The notes beneath the pieces are model-generated. The model searched no databases and was not told the DNA's origin. It saw only the letters and a list, made by a program, of their open reading frames with translations. Shown piece by piece: positions 22,598 through 34,735 of a DNA stretch of 60,000 bases. Position 1 is the stretch's first letter. Each line of letters starts with the position of its first letter. Location: positions 6,271,908-6,331,907 of the forward strand of contig NC_087082.1 of assembly GCF_026151205.1 (NCBI RefSeq), in the 5' to 3' direction. The stretch is from Bolinopsis microptera. Lineage: Eukaryota > Ctenophora > Tentaculata > Lobata > Bolinopsidae. The position numbers and the translations under genes were made by a program.

Positions 22598-24113
22598 CAA
22601 ATATCATCGCTTTTTGATTAATGTCAGCGGGTACTTTATAAAGTCGAAATATAAACTGATATCTTCATTAATAAGGAGGAAGTTTCAACGATTTCGAAAT
22701 TTTTCCTTTGAAAACATTTCCTTGTGTTTGGGTAAGCATATCGGTCGATCACTGACTGAATTTGCCACTTTATACTCATTCAAGTTGGCATTAAATTTAT
22801 ATATAATGACATTGAACTGTCGTGGTAAAGCAGAATTTGTTCGAAATCACGAATGAGCAAAATTATCACCTTTCGCACGTGCAAACTATGAGCGGACGTT
22901 GCGTGCGCATCCAATATTGAATCGCCGTAAATTTTCGCGTGTTGGTGTTTTATATATAGTTTGATAAGCATGCAAAGTTTCAAAGTATTTCAAGAAGAAC
23001 TGTAATCACAACGGCACACCAACGTTTACAGAAAATGGTAAAAACAGCAATTTTCAGTGATTTTAGCAATTTTTAATCAATTTGGGCGTGTCCCCACGTG
23101 TGCAACTTTTAGATTTTTAACTTTAAAACTAGCCTAATACACAATTTATACCTATAGGAAGCAGAACTGAGCTCCACAACCCAAGGGATAGCCCAACACC
23201 AGAGAATACTAAATCGCAAAATTGACGTTTTTATAAAATAATTCTTCAAAAAGCACTAACTTCAATGGCAAATATCTTTATGAAGGAGCAAGGTAGGGAA
23301 ACTTTCCGGTAGATTTTCAGAATGCTTGAACAATTATCTAAGGTGAAAATGTCCTCAGATTTTGAATAAAATTATTCCTTAATGGTGTAAAATCAGTTTG
23401 AAAAGTTGTTATTTTGTCAAAAATCAAGTTTTAAAAACACTTAATTTGATGACGTCATCAAGTGGTGATGATGACGTTAAATTATTTTTCGATATAATTA
23501 AAACTGAAGTGTAAACAATTATCTTTAAGACCTGTGGTCGGAAATTGCTGTATCTTTTATACTTTTGAATCTCCGGACACTTAAATTCAGGCCTGAATTG
23601 TAGCCGGCTACAATTGACTACATTTGACTGGCAAAGCGTCTATCCCTGAATATATGTATCACGACAATCTATCGTAAAACAGGGGTTCCAGAAAACCCAT
23701 TTCCCGATACTCCTGAAACATGACATTTTTTTTACAGTCGATTTGGTCAACGTCTAGACGCCCTGCAAAGTTTCAGATCTCTAACTCAATTTTAACATGG
23801 TTTTTAAGGCACCTGAATATGGCAATTTTGGGTTTTTTACCGAATTTCGTATAACATGCTGGCGCGTATTTTGCGCAAATTTCTTAAAAACCTCCACATA
23901 ACTATTTCTTGTTCCTGTCATCTTTAACATTGAATTAGAATGATTTGAACTTAAATATACCTGCTGAACTACTTTCGATGAGTCTTAATGCCCGAAAAAC
24001 AATAAAGGGTTATAAAAGTAAAGGGGGTAAATAGTAAAGGGGGTAAATAGTAAAGGGGGTAAATAGTATTGTGAATATAAGAGGCACGGTCATGCTTGCC
24101 AGCATTGTGATAT
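22014..24113. repeat. 2.1-kb dispersed repeat, copy A
   Basis: It shares a colinear 1.5-kb tail (22598-24113) with copy B at 48.9-51.0 kb, with scattered substitutions and small indels. Both start with ACCAAAACCCAT and end near GTGATA after CTTGCCAGCA. No coding frame persists in both copies. The tail holds three to four GTAAAGGGGGTAAATA units near 24018-24067. The class is unknown; neither terminal repeats nor a target duplication of the whole unit are clear. Confidence 0.8.
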
Positions 24114-25180
24114 AATTATTTATATATATATATAATAATCTTAAAGAGTCACTTAATAAACTAGTTGTACGCTTCCTCCAAGTTATCAGTTTTATAAGTA
24201 TAACACACGCCGTAGCTATAGGTTTTAAAAGTAGTATTATATATCAGATTTATCCTTTAAGTTTATATCTTTTATTTGTGCTACGATTGTAGATTTTAAT
24301 CTTTTGGTGCCTTTGAACAAATAAAGTAAAAACGACGTCTGATCGTCATCTTCTTACAGCGTAATCGGGATTACTTCTGTAGTAGTTGTACAACAATACT
24401 ACTACAGTATAGCTGTACAACTACTAAAGAGAGTAAAAGTGGGAACACACAATAGCTCGTTCTCAGATGTCATCAAACAATAACGATTGATCAGAACACA
24501 TCATGCTTGAAATGCGTCATGTCTGAGAGTTGGCGGCGCTGCTACTAGTTTCCATGGTAACAGGTCTGAGAGTTGGCGCCGTTTATTATTTGAGTTTTGT
24601 GTGGCTCCTAATGGAACATGTTGATCACAAAACAAACATGTTATTGTCCTGTGACATAACACGAGCATTGTTTAATAGATTTTGGCATGAATTATTGTAT
24701 TTGTTTGGCTGTTACGGAATTACGTGTGATGTGTCAAGTGTCATGCTCGAATATACGCTTTAAAATAAAACTTTATGCAATATTACGTTTTAAAAAAAGC
24801 AGTCTTTACTATGGATTCATTCATAATATCAGCATCGGAGTATACATGGGAGCTTTAATATTCGACAAATTACGAAAGAAAGTAATTGTCGAGTGTGTTT
24901 TGTTGAGATTAATTACCCAAGCTTACCTCCAATTTTTATAAACACCTCCAGGATAGAATAACCAACAATTCTGATAATCCCGCTGTTTTTTAATAAATAA
25001 CCCCAGCAGGGTAACCAAACTTACCTCTAACAGTTATAATATGATATAGTTATGCAAAATTACTTTAGATAATCGTAGTTACGTAAAATATCGATATGAT
25101 TAAAGTTTTACGATATCCTTCCGCAATCCAACGAGTTTAAATCAGCAGTAGTGTGAGATGTTTCTCCCAAGTGATAATAT
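24114..25180. other. Noncoding DNA
   Basis: No supported gene. A short inverted repeat GTAGTTGTAC/GTACAACTAC lies at about 24380-24424. Confidence 0.4.
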
Positions 25181-25365
25181 AATCCATTATGTTGCTGTTA
25201 CTCCGCAAGCATTATGGAAAACGGAAATGGGAAATTTACAAGTCCAGCTTATACCAGTTACGGATTTTTAGTTTTTGTCTCACATTGCGTTTTTTTTGTA
25301 GTGTCGGGAGCTAGTAATGCTTCATTTGTAATAATCCATTATGTTGCTGTTACTCCGCAAGCATT
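25181..25365. repeat. 34-bp direct repeat pair ending in CTCCGCAAGCATT
   Basis: Copies start near 25181 and 25332 with TAATCCATTATGTTGCTGTT and end with ACTCCGCAAGCATT. They are the leftmost members of a dispersed CTCCGCAAGC motif family. Confidence 0.9.
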
Positions 25366-25473
25366 TGTAATACCGCTTCAGATTTTCACTCTACAGGGAA
25401 CTTGGCATTCTTAATCTAGACTGGTAAGTTGCACATTTTGGAACTAATTTTAGTGTATTTCCTGGTATTTGAG

Positions 25474-25598
25474 TACCTTACGAGACATATTTATTTTCGA
25501 CATAATTCCGGTGACCTAAATGATTTGGGGACGAAAATATGGGGATTTTTTCGAAAAACCACCGACTTTCGTACCGTTCAAATATGTCTCGTAAGGTA
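25474..25598. mobile_element. 125-bp MITE, TA-flanked
   Basis: Terminal inverted repeats TACCTTACGAGACATATTT match at the two ends with one base difference near the inner edge. The outer TA could be the target duplication of a Tc1/mariner-type element. The interior is AT-rich with no coding capacity. Confidence 0.7.
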
Positions 25599-27660
25599 GA
25601 AATGCTTCATTTTTAAAACCGCTGCAGCTTTTAATTTGATCTGGAACTGTGGAATAGACCCCGAGACCTCTTAGAACATTTCTATACGTGCAACTGAACA
25701 TAGCCTCTTAGAACATTTCTATACCTGCAACCGAACATAGCCTTGGGATGCACCATAAATGTGAGGTTTACATTTCTGATGAAAATAATGTAGAAAAGTC
25801 TATATTAATTCAAACATTAAATCTGGTTTGATAATACAATAGATCTCACTGCATTTCCAAACAGAAGAATGGTCCGGTGGTCGAGCGATAATTTTGTCAT
25901 CTATTCAAGATTGTAAATGTGTTTTATTGAATCAAGAGGAAGAATAGGTATTGTAATGAAAGTTATCAAGCATCCATCCAAAAATCAATAATTTGGTCAT
26001 TGCAAGTGAATTAAAAATCGATTTAACTCGCAAAGTTAAAATCAATTTGAGTTCACGAATATAAAATGTTTTAGCGAACCAATCGTGCAATTAGTGATTT
26101 CATCAGTGCAGGACTCACAGGTTTACCTAAACATTTTAAGCATATTATGAATTATTAAATTACCTTGCATACTTAATCAATATAATGAAATTATAACTAT
26201 AAGTATAAATATCACTGATAATGTCATTACTGACTTGTAAGGATATTTCTCTTATTTAAAATACTTTACGACTATCAATGATGCAACTCTTCCAATAACG
26301 ATAAATTTTTCAACTCTTCAGAAGATTACGTTAACAAATACCAGCATTCTACACCAACCGCCTCCGCAAGCGTTCCCGCCGGTAATTAATTCAGGCATTG
26401 AAAGCTTTACCTCAGTTGTTTGAATGACGCCTAACATTCTCATTAGTCAGCAGGTAACATTCTCACTGCTGCATACCAGAGATAGTTGGAGGATTACCGA
26501 TCTGGAAAGTTCTCGTTTTCTTGCGATCTTATTTTCCTTAATAATAATAATTTCCTATTGAAAGTTATAGTTATTAACTTGGGTAGTTATTAAGGTGAAT
26601 ATTTTACCTATAAATGTAATATTTTACATATGAATGTATATAATATATTAATATTCAAAGCATGGAGACAACATATCGAATGTGTCCAAAGACTTATGAT
26701 CTAACAAGAATTGAATCCAAACTGCACGCTGGATTCATCACTCATCACTCACGAATGAAGCTATTACAAAACACCATAGTAATGACTGATCAATAGCCGC
26801 ACTGAGGTAATGAACCTGTAACTAACTATTTCCCTGACAACTGTTGTCCTGACGACTGTTGTCCTGACAGATAGTCATTATGTAGCAGACTACACTTCTT
26901 TGTGGGGATATTAGAAAACAAAGGAACGATCCTTTGATCGGTAGCATCAATTACGACATTTTTTGTATTTTAACTGCTTTACACTTTTGAGCAGATCTTC
27001 GAGAACAAATATATAGGAATGAATACTGATTTGTGTTCAGTTATTTAAAAAAAATAACGATCATTATGAGAAGTAAGCATCAATTACGTAAGTTTCGTTT
27101 GGACGGTTTTTTTTGTAAAGTGTTGTTTACTATGATTTCTTGTGCCTAAATTCCATTTCCCTTGTTGTAATCTTTTTGTAATCGCAAACAAACAGGAATG
27201 AATATTTATTTCCCTTCAGTTTCTAGCTCTTTGCTATTTTGTACTTTATTTGACCCACCATATCATTTATGGTGACTGTAATGTTGAGTGCATTGATGCC
27301 AAAATGTGTCCCAAGTGTGCCTAGCTAGATTAACAACTGGCCTGAACTTGACATCTGCTGTTTTTGTATGTCATAGTCGAGCAGTTTGTCAACATTTTCT
27401 GAAAATTTCAATCCGAAAATTGAAGTGTTGCTAATAAAGTAATAAGTTCAGCATTAGTTCGGTAATCGATTTAAAAAGTTTGCGGAGTTCGGCACCATTT
27501 AACAGTTGGTGGAGTGCGTTTTCCCCAACTATTCTGTAAGTGTAACTGCACATGTGGCCGTCAATCATTTAACACACTTATACTGCCGATTTCAGAATAT
27601 TCCAGGTTTTAATTGTCTACCACACTCGACTGAACATTAATTTCAAGCCTGAACATTAAT
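25599..27660. other. Noncoding DNA
   Basis: AT-rich sequence with no supported gene. It contains a short direct repeat CCTCTTAGAACATTTCTATAC (25669, 25706; 21 bp apart from one base) and one CTCCGCAAGC motif at 26362. Confidence 0.4.
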
Positions 27661-27689
27661 TTCAACATGACCTCAGACCAATCTCTACA

Positions 27690-27906
27690 CCACAGCACCA
27701 GCTCATCTTCCCTCCGCAAGCGTCCCTACTACACCAGCTCATCTTCCCTCCGCAAGCGTTCCCTACTACACCAGCTCATTTTCCCTCCGCAAGCGTTCCC
27801 TACTACACCAGCTCCTGTAGGTCACTCTCAATCTCCTGTAGGTCACTATCGATCTCAGACTTTCAAAAAGTAATTAAAAATCCCTACACCTGCCCCCTCC
27901 GCAAGC
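27690..27906. repeat. Short tandem units carrying CTCCGCAAGC
   Basis: Three units of about 36 bp contain CACCAGCTCAT, TTCC and CTCCGCAAGCGT, with motif copies at 27712, 27748 and 27785. A fourth motif copy follows at 27897. A short open frame here simply reads the repeat. Confidence 0.8.
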
Positions 27907-27909
27907 ATT

Positions 27910-28256
27910 CCCTACTACACACGTCACACTGTCCCCCTAATAACCTCCCCCAACCTCCCTGCACCTGCCCCCCTCCCCCCCCCCCCCCCATATATACATG
28001 TTGTCCCCACACTGTCCCCCTAATAACCTCCCCCAACCTCCCTGCACCTGCCCCCCATATATACATGTTGTCCCCACACTGTCCCCCTAATAACCTCCCC
28101 CTAATAACCTCCCTGCACCTGCCCCCCATATATACATGTTGTCCCCACACTGTCCCCCTAATAACCTCCCCCAACCTCCCACTAGCTGCCCCCCATATAT
28201 ACATGTTGTCCCCACACTGTCCCCCTAATAACCTCCCCCCAACCTCCCACTAGCTG
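27910..28256. repeat. C-rich minisatellite, about 65-bp unit
   Basis: Five irregular units contain CCATATATACATGTTGTCC, then CCACACTGTCCCCCTAATAA, then CCTCCCCCAACCTCC. A 17-C run lies in the first. The open frames on the minus strand are repeat artefacts. Confidence 0.9.
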
Positions 28257-28451
28257 TCCCTCAGCTGTGCAGCAGGATAATGCACACTGCGCGTCACCAC
28301 GGTAACAGCTCCTCCGCAAGACATGACCAGGCGGCCGGATTAAATGAATACAATGAAATACCACCACTAAGACGGGTATTGGGTTACATGACGCTGTGGT
28401 GTGTACCTCAGAACAGTCAGTGTTTGGAAATCAGCAGTCTTCTGCAGCTTA

Positions 28452-28520
28452 GCACTGAGCGAGGGAGTTGCTCGCACTCTGCAGCTGAACAGTGAGCGAG
28501 GGAGTTGCTCGCACTCCGCA
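28452..28520. repeat. Tandem duplication with GAGCGAGGGAGTTGCTCGC
   Basis: Two copies of a unit of about 36 bp. The unit contains a small inverted repeat, GAGCGA...TGCTCGC. The second copy ends in a CTCCGCAAGC motif. Confidence 0.8.
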
Positions 28521-29539
28521 AGCGTAGCTGTTACTCCGCAAGCGTTACAGTGGTTCAATTTCATTGGTGTATTTGTTTGGGGTCGTGATCGTTGTTAGAC
28601 CCTGGACTTTTTAATGGATTGCAAAAATTTTTCCTTTTTGTCAGCCTGATTAGTAATGTGCTATTTTTGTTTTATTGGTACGTGCCATTTAAATCTGCTA
28701 AGAATTATAAATATCTTTTTTTCCATAATTTCTCTGAGTTAGTAGTTCAATTGATTCTTCATTTATTATTTATTGGGGATTGACATTACCGAACTGTTAC
28801 TCCGCAAGCGTTGCTATTACCGAACTGACTATATCGGGGAGTTAAGACTGACAATGCGCAGTTGTCATGACAATGCGCAGTTGTTATGACAATGCAGGCA
28901 GTCGGGCCTTGATCAGCTGGTAGATGAAATAACTCTCAGATATAGTGCCTGATAGTTATTATAGAAACTAAAGAAATTATAGTTTTATAGAAATTTCACC
29001 AACAACTTTTAGTATTGTTAGTACAGTTGCTATATTTTCATATTTTTAGATGATTGTTATCTGGGTGCCGTGCCAAAACGATTGACATATCTGTACAGCT
29101 AAATTCTTTCATTCAGTTGGAATCGAAAACCATTCAGCCAAATTATAATTTTGTTGAAAATACCCTTTTAGCTAAGTAGTCCTCTAGCTATGAAGTCTGC
29201 CTACCAAACACACTGTACCTATTTTTAGTTTTTACTTTTTTTACTTTTAAAAACTAACTGTTACTGCTTACTATACCTCTACACTTTTAGTCCATGTCAA
29301 CTCTTTGAATGACGACAGTGACACTTCTTTCAGCCTCCCAGTGCATTTCCACTAGAGATTTGCAACATTTTGCAATATTTTGCCCTCAGATTTACCTCCA
29401 TGAGTATACTATGTCCTGATGTTAAACTCCAGCTCTCTACTCGTTTAGAGCACACAATGACACGGTGAAGTAGCAAGTAAGTGTCCTGACGGGCAGCTGC
29501 TATATTAGGAAACATCCTAACAGTGCAGTGTCCAGAGTC
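28521..29539. other. Noncoding DNA
   Basis: No supported gene. It holds CTCCGCAAGC motifs at 28534 and 28800. A fragment at 28831-28895 (ATCGGGGAGTTAAGACTG then CAATGCGCAGTTGT) has a diverged partner at 30580-30645. Confidence 0.45.
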
Positions 29540-29602
29540 ACTGGAGCACTCCTTATATGGGCATCACGTGACTGGAGCACTCCTTATATAGGCATCACGT
29601 GA
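29540..29602. repeat. 31-bp tandem duplication
   Basis: Two copies of ACTGGAGCACTCCTTATATG followed by GCATCACGTG, with one base difference. Each carries a CACGTG E-box. Confidence 0.9.
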
Positions 29603-29663
29603 CGAGTTGCACTTAGTGCATTACATCAGGCGCTCATTTGGCTGCCGCTCGCCCGCTATCTGA

Positions 29664-29860
29664 ACATTAACACTCACTCTACCACGGTATTTCAACCCCA
29701 CATTATCCGGCGGGTTTATAACGAAATATTTAACGGCCCCTGCATGCTTTTTTTCTCCGGTGTGTGTTAAAAATGGTACGTTGAAAGGTAGCGAGTCTTC
29801 CGGCTGTCCAGTCTCCACATTTGCCCAGTTTACATGTTTTTTGTTCTGTTGTTAGGCTGT
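29664..29860 (-). CDS. Candidate orphan exon
   Basis: The minus-strand frame contains NWANVETGQPEDSLPFNVPF, then THTGEKKHAGAVKYFVINPP and KYRGR. A GTGAGT donor sits right after the Arg codon. The composition looks coding, but I find no matching exon on either side and recognise no domain. It may be a gene fragment or a chance frame. Confidence 0.25.
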
Positions 29861-29969
29861 TCTTTGTGGAATTCTTGCTGGGTGTACTAGCAGTGCAGCG
29901 GTCATGTTGAGTGCTATGTTTGAGCGCTTTCAAATTTAAATTGAGTTTGCTGTGGTTTCTGAAGGACAC

Positions 29970-30805
29970 ATCTTTTTGATTATAGGATTATGAAACTGAT
30001 ATTTGATTACATACCTTAAAGAAAGCTAATCATCTTAATCATATAAAATAAAAACCCTCATGCTCTTTAAATCAGATTTGGCAGCAAACTTATCTTTATT
30101 ATTATTAAACTTATTTAACTTATATTAAACTTATTTAACTTGTTTAACTTATATTAAACTTATTAAACTTATTTAACTTATATTAAACTTATCAAACTTG
30201 TTTAATGCCGCCCCCTCGATGTCTACCCGCACGTCCGTCTACAATAATGGATATTTTAAAACTGCATGGTCATTTTCTGCTGTTACCTTTGAGACATTCC
30301 CAAACACATTTTATCTAGACAAGTCTATTCTATCATTAAATACTTCAGATTCACATCTTCACATCTCATACTTAGTTATTATTAGTTTGATGATAGTATG
30401 GAGCCACCTGATGTTGCCACTCGATCTAAAGTGACGTCTGTCACAAGTACTGAAATTTTAGAGAGAAATTCCGCAAACAAGAGCTATAGAAAATAATAGT
30501 TTATAATTATCGCTCTCTTCTGGTTTCGTTCTATAAGTGAGAATCTTCCAGCAGTTCAGAGTTTTGGTCATCTCCCACAATATCGGGGGGTTAATACTGC
30601 CAATGCACTGCAGTTGTCAGGACAATGTGCAGTTATCACGACAACAATCCACATGATTTAAATAACCTACTTGATCCCTGAAAACTTTCCAGAAAATATG
30701 AGTTTTTGTACGTCTTTGTACAGATTCCGACGCTATTCAGTTTGCATTAGCCCTGAAGTCAAGGGAGGACGGCCTTTGTTTGAAGGCAATGTTGCTTAAA
30801 CTGCC
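29970..30805. other. Noncoding DNA with ATTAAACTTATTTAACTT repeats
   Basis: A degenerate 12-18 bp AT-rich tandem repeat fills 30105-30203. The rest shows no gene. Confidence 0.55.
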
Positions 30806-31997
30806 AGCTGTAGAGTGTGATCCTCCCTACTTTCTAATTGTTGGATCTCCTCAACATGCTCACTGTAGGGTGTGATTCTCCCTACTTTCTACTTGTTGGA
30901 TCTCCTCAATATGCTCACTGTAGGGTGTGATTCTCCATACTTTCTACTTGTTGGATCTCCTCAATATGCTCACTGTAGGGTGTGATCCTCCCTACTTTCT
31001 ACTTGTTGGATCTCCTCAACATGCTCACTGTAGGGTGTGATACTCCCTACTTTCTACTTGTTGGATCTCCTCAATATGCTCACTGTAGGGTGTGATCCTC
31101 CCTACTTTCTACTTGTTAGATCTCCTCAATATGCTCACTGTAGGGTGTGATCCTCCCTACTTTCTACTTGTTGGATCTCCTCAATATGCTCGCTGTAGGG
31201 TGTGATCCTCCCTCCTTTTACTTGTTGGATCTCCTCAATATGCTCACTGTAGGGTGTGATTCTCCCTACTTTCTACTTGTTGGATCTCCTCAATATGCTC
31301 ACTGTAGGGTGTGATTCTCCATACTTTCTACTTGTTGGATCTCCTCAACATGCTCACTGTAGGGTGTGATACTCCCTACTTTCTACTTGTTGGATCTCCT
31401 CAATATGCTCACTGTAGGGTGTGATCCTCCCTACTTTCTACTTGTTAGATCTCCTCAATATGCTCACTGTAGGGTGTGATCCTCCCTACTTTCTACTTGT
31501 TGGATCTCCTCAATATGCTCGCTGTAGGGTGTGATCCTCCCTCCTTTTACTTGTTGGATCTCCTCAATATGCTCACTGTAGGGTGTGATCCTCCCTACTT
31601 TCTACTTGTTGGATCTCCTCAACATGCCAGGGACAAAAGGATTTCGCGATTATTTTGGCCAAATTTCGCGGTACCGCGAAATTTAACAGGCTATACATTA
31701 AACTACACATAAAATTTGTCGCGGAGAATGGGAAATTTCGCGATTTCGTACATGCCGCGAAATCCTTTTGTCCCTGCAACATGCTCACTGTAGGGTGTGT
31801 TCCTCCCTACTTTCTACTTGTTAGATCTCCTCAATATGCTCACTGTAGGGTGTGATCCTCCCTACTTTCTACTTGTTGGATCTCCTCAATATGCTCACTG
31901 TAGGGTGTGATCCTCCCTACTTTCTACTTGTTAGATCTCCTCAACATGCTCACTGTAGGGTGTGATCCTCCCTACTTTCTACTTGTTAGATCTCCTC
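30806..31997. repeat. 55-bp minisatellite, about 19 units
   Basis: The unit contains TGTAGGGTGTGATCCTCCCT, ACTTTCTACTTGTTGGATCT and CCTCAATATGCTCAC. Variants recur with a six-unit period: the GCTCGCTG and CCTCCTTTT forms near 31189-31215 reappear about 331 bp later. The array is interrupted by a 149-bp MITE at 31628-31776. Open frames inside are artefacts. Confidence 0.95.
31628..31776. mobile_element. 149-bp hAT-type MITE
   Basis: The ends CAGGGACAAAAGGATTTCGC and GCGAAATCCTTTTGTCCCTG are perfectly inverted. The 8-bp target duplication CAACATGC lies on both sides (31620-31627, 31777-31784). 8-bp duplications with CAGGG ends are typical of hAT elements. The interior carries further short inverted TTTCGCG motifs and no gene. 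Confidence 0.88.
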
Positions 31998-32007
31998 AAT
32001 ATGTCGT

Positions 32008-32340
32008 GATATCTAGCATGGTTCAGAAGGGCGGAGATGCAGCAGCTGAACACAGCTAGTTATCTAGCATGGTTCAGAGGGGCGGAGATGCAGCACCTGA
32101 ACACAGCTAGATATCTAGCATGGTTCAGAAGGGCGGAGATGCAGCAGCTGAACACAGCTATATATATCTAGCATGGTTCAGAAGGGCGGAGATGCAGCAG
32201 CTGAACACAGCTAGATATCTAGCATGGTTCAGAAGGGTGGAGAAGCAGCAGCTGAACAAGGCTAGATACCTAGCATGGTTCAGAAGGGCGGAGATGCAGC
32301 ACCTGAACACAGCTAGATATCTAGCATGGTTCAGAAGGAC
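32008..32340. repeat. 50-bp minisatellite, six to seven units
   Basis: The unit contains ATCTAGCATGGTTCAGAAGG, GCGGAGATGCAGCAGCTGAA and CACAGCTAG. It begins within 15 bp of the end of the 55-bp array, so two unrelated arrays abut. Confidence 0.93.
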
Positions 32341-34190
32341 ACAGCTCATTAGCCGAGACACAGACCAGTGCTCCACAGTGCTTGAAACTTATTATTTTAT
32401 TAATGATCAAAAAATACAACATATCTGCGGGTCTATATTTAGACTTTGTAACTGTAGCTCCGATCATCGCTGCATATAATGTGGGGAGGAATTAACATTT
32501 TAATAATAATAGTGCTGCTCAATTAACGACAAGTGCTGGTGCATCATTTTTAAATACAGCTTGTCTATTGCACGGATAGATTATGGATGCTTTGAATTGC
32601 GAGATGTACGATGTTTTTAAAAACGGCGAAATGTGCGAATCAACGGACGTTAAAAGAGATTATTACAGTGGGATTTCAACAGTAAGAAAATTAAACACAT
32701 GTTCAACAAGAGTAAAATAAATAGAGCAGGCCTAAAGTAGGAAAATATTTCGTTAATAACCAAGTGTTGACGGGGGAGGCGTCATTTCAAATGCCCAAAA
32801 TAAGAGTCGCTACAAGTTAAATACGTCAAGAATCCTTATCCATTAACAATAATTACCCGCTAAATAGGGAATCTCACCGTCTGAAGATTTCCAGATGTCA
32901 GTACGGCCGTTTTTACAGTTTTCCCGTGAAAGATAAACAGAATGTGTTCTGTTTGGGGGATACAAAGTGGCACAGGGATGAATTAGAAAAGTGAAAACAT
33001 GCCGGAAAACATGCCGGTGAAAACATACAAAAAATTACGTGCCGTGAAACACTTGTGCAGTCCAAGTTTGGTCACACAACTGGTCCACAACCTTTTTTAT
33101 TTGTGGACCTGACAGACGACAGGTGTCCCTCCTCCCTTCTTCTGACGAGCTGTATTTGTCACTAACTACTCAGATCGTAGTCACGTGAGACCACCAGGAC
33201 CGCTCATTGGTGGGGAGTCCTGCAGAGTTAACGTTTTCTTTTCTTTTCTATTTTCCGACGTTTTACTTGTACCCGCTTTGAGGATGTCTGAATTGTGGCT
33301 TGTCCGCTTTGAGGATGTCTGAATTGTGGCTTGTCCGCTTTGAGATGGGCTCTCAGGCTTCACCAGGCCGCTAATTTTATGGCAATCGCATCAATATAGC
33401 CTGCTAAACATAGGTCAGTAGGGGTTTATAGGGCTTTACCCGTTGATGGGCTATTAGATGATGATAAACAGTTCAATATCCAGTTCTTAGGGGTATACTT
33501 TCTTTTATCGTCTCATGGTTTCCCAACTAGTTATCATTATGCGTCAATACATTTGTATTAGCTAATGAAACTTATATTCGTTTTTTATCGAGCTATGTTT
33601 AAGATTTATAAAGAAGTAAACGTTCCTCCACATTACATTGTGTAATCGAAAAAAACTTTTTTCAACTTTAGTTTCAACTTACTTAGTTTTCATCGTCATA
33701 TAAACATTTATTCGTTTTACACTATGATTACGGAGCTAAACGATGAAGAGATAAGTGACTCTTAATTGCTACGTACATCATGATCATGGTAGAGTTTTAG
33801 AAATGAAGCACGAGATAACAAATTGTTAAAACTTTCAAAAGCAAAAGTTGGAATCCACGTTGTATAGGGCATAGTTTTTTGGTATAATATTTTATTTATG
33901 AAATATGTTCTTACATTGTATAAACGAGTAATTATTACATATCCAGAATATATGTGATTACGTTTAGTGTTGTCGATTTTATTGTTTATATATGACTGTG
34001 GGATGAGACAGGTTTAGCCCCATCAATTGACCTAAACCTTTAGGTCACTTGATCGTGTGCCAAGTTTTTGTACGGGAGTTTTAACAAAATTAAGGTCACA
34101 TATATCATCAAAGATTTTTACCCAGCTAAACTATTACCCGTATTTAGAATTGAGTTGGAACATTACGAGATTGGGGACGGATTCAATGCT
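32341..34190. other. Noncoding DNA with one 31-bp duplication
   Basis: At 33273-33343 a 31-bp unit (CCGCTTTGAGGATGTCTGAA, TTGTGGCTTGT) is tandemly repeated, with a partial third copy. No supported gene. A 60-codon minus frame over this repeat is not convincing. Confidence 0.5.
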
Positions 34191-34197
34191 CGTTTCC

Positions 34198-34735
34198 CCT
34201 CAACCCCTCAACCCTTCAACCCCTCAACCCCTCAACCCCTCAACCTCTCAACCCTTCAATCCTTCAACCCTTCAACCCCTCAACCCCTCAACCACTCACC
34301 TCCCTCAACCCCTCACCTCCCTCAACCCCTCACCTCCCTCAACCCCTCACCTCCCTCAACCCATCACCTCCCTCAACCCCTCACACCCCTCACCTCCCTC
34401 AACCCCTCACCTCCCTCAACCCCTCACCTCCCTCAACCCCTCACCTCCCTCAACCCCTCACTTCCCTCAACCACGCACCTCCCTCAACCCCTCACTTCCC
34501 TCAACCACTCACCTCCCTCAACCCCTCACCCCCTCAACCACTAAGCCCCTAAAACCCTCAACCCCTCACCTCCCTCAACCCCTCACCTCCCTCAACCCCT
34601 CACCTCCCTCAACCCCTCACTTCCCTCAACCACTCACCTCCCTCAACCCCTCAACCCCTCACCCCCTCAACCACTAAGCCCCTAAAACCCTCAACCCCCT
34701 CACCTCCCTCAACCCCTCACCTCCCTCAACCTCTC
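34198..34735. repeat. Pyrimidine-rich minisatellite (CCTCAACCCCTCACCTC)
   Basis: About 30 units of a 17-bp CCTCAACCCCTCACCTC-type repeat, preceded by simpler CCTCAACC units. There is a repeated block containing CACTAAGCCCCTAAAACC near 34540 and 34672. The strand is almost free of G, which leaves long open frames that are artefacts. Confidence 0.95.

Noticed and set aside
22593-22983. Open frames at the start of the repeat tail, with partners at 49382-49775
   Set aside because: Frames differ between the two repeat copies and are broken in one, so no selection for coding is visible.
34057-34677. 206-codon frame rich in Pro/Ser/Thr
   Set aside because: Runs through the CCTCAACC minisatellite.
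34198-34735. Interstitial telomere
   Set aside because: The CCTCAACCC units do not match TTAGGG or other standard telomeric repeats.
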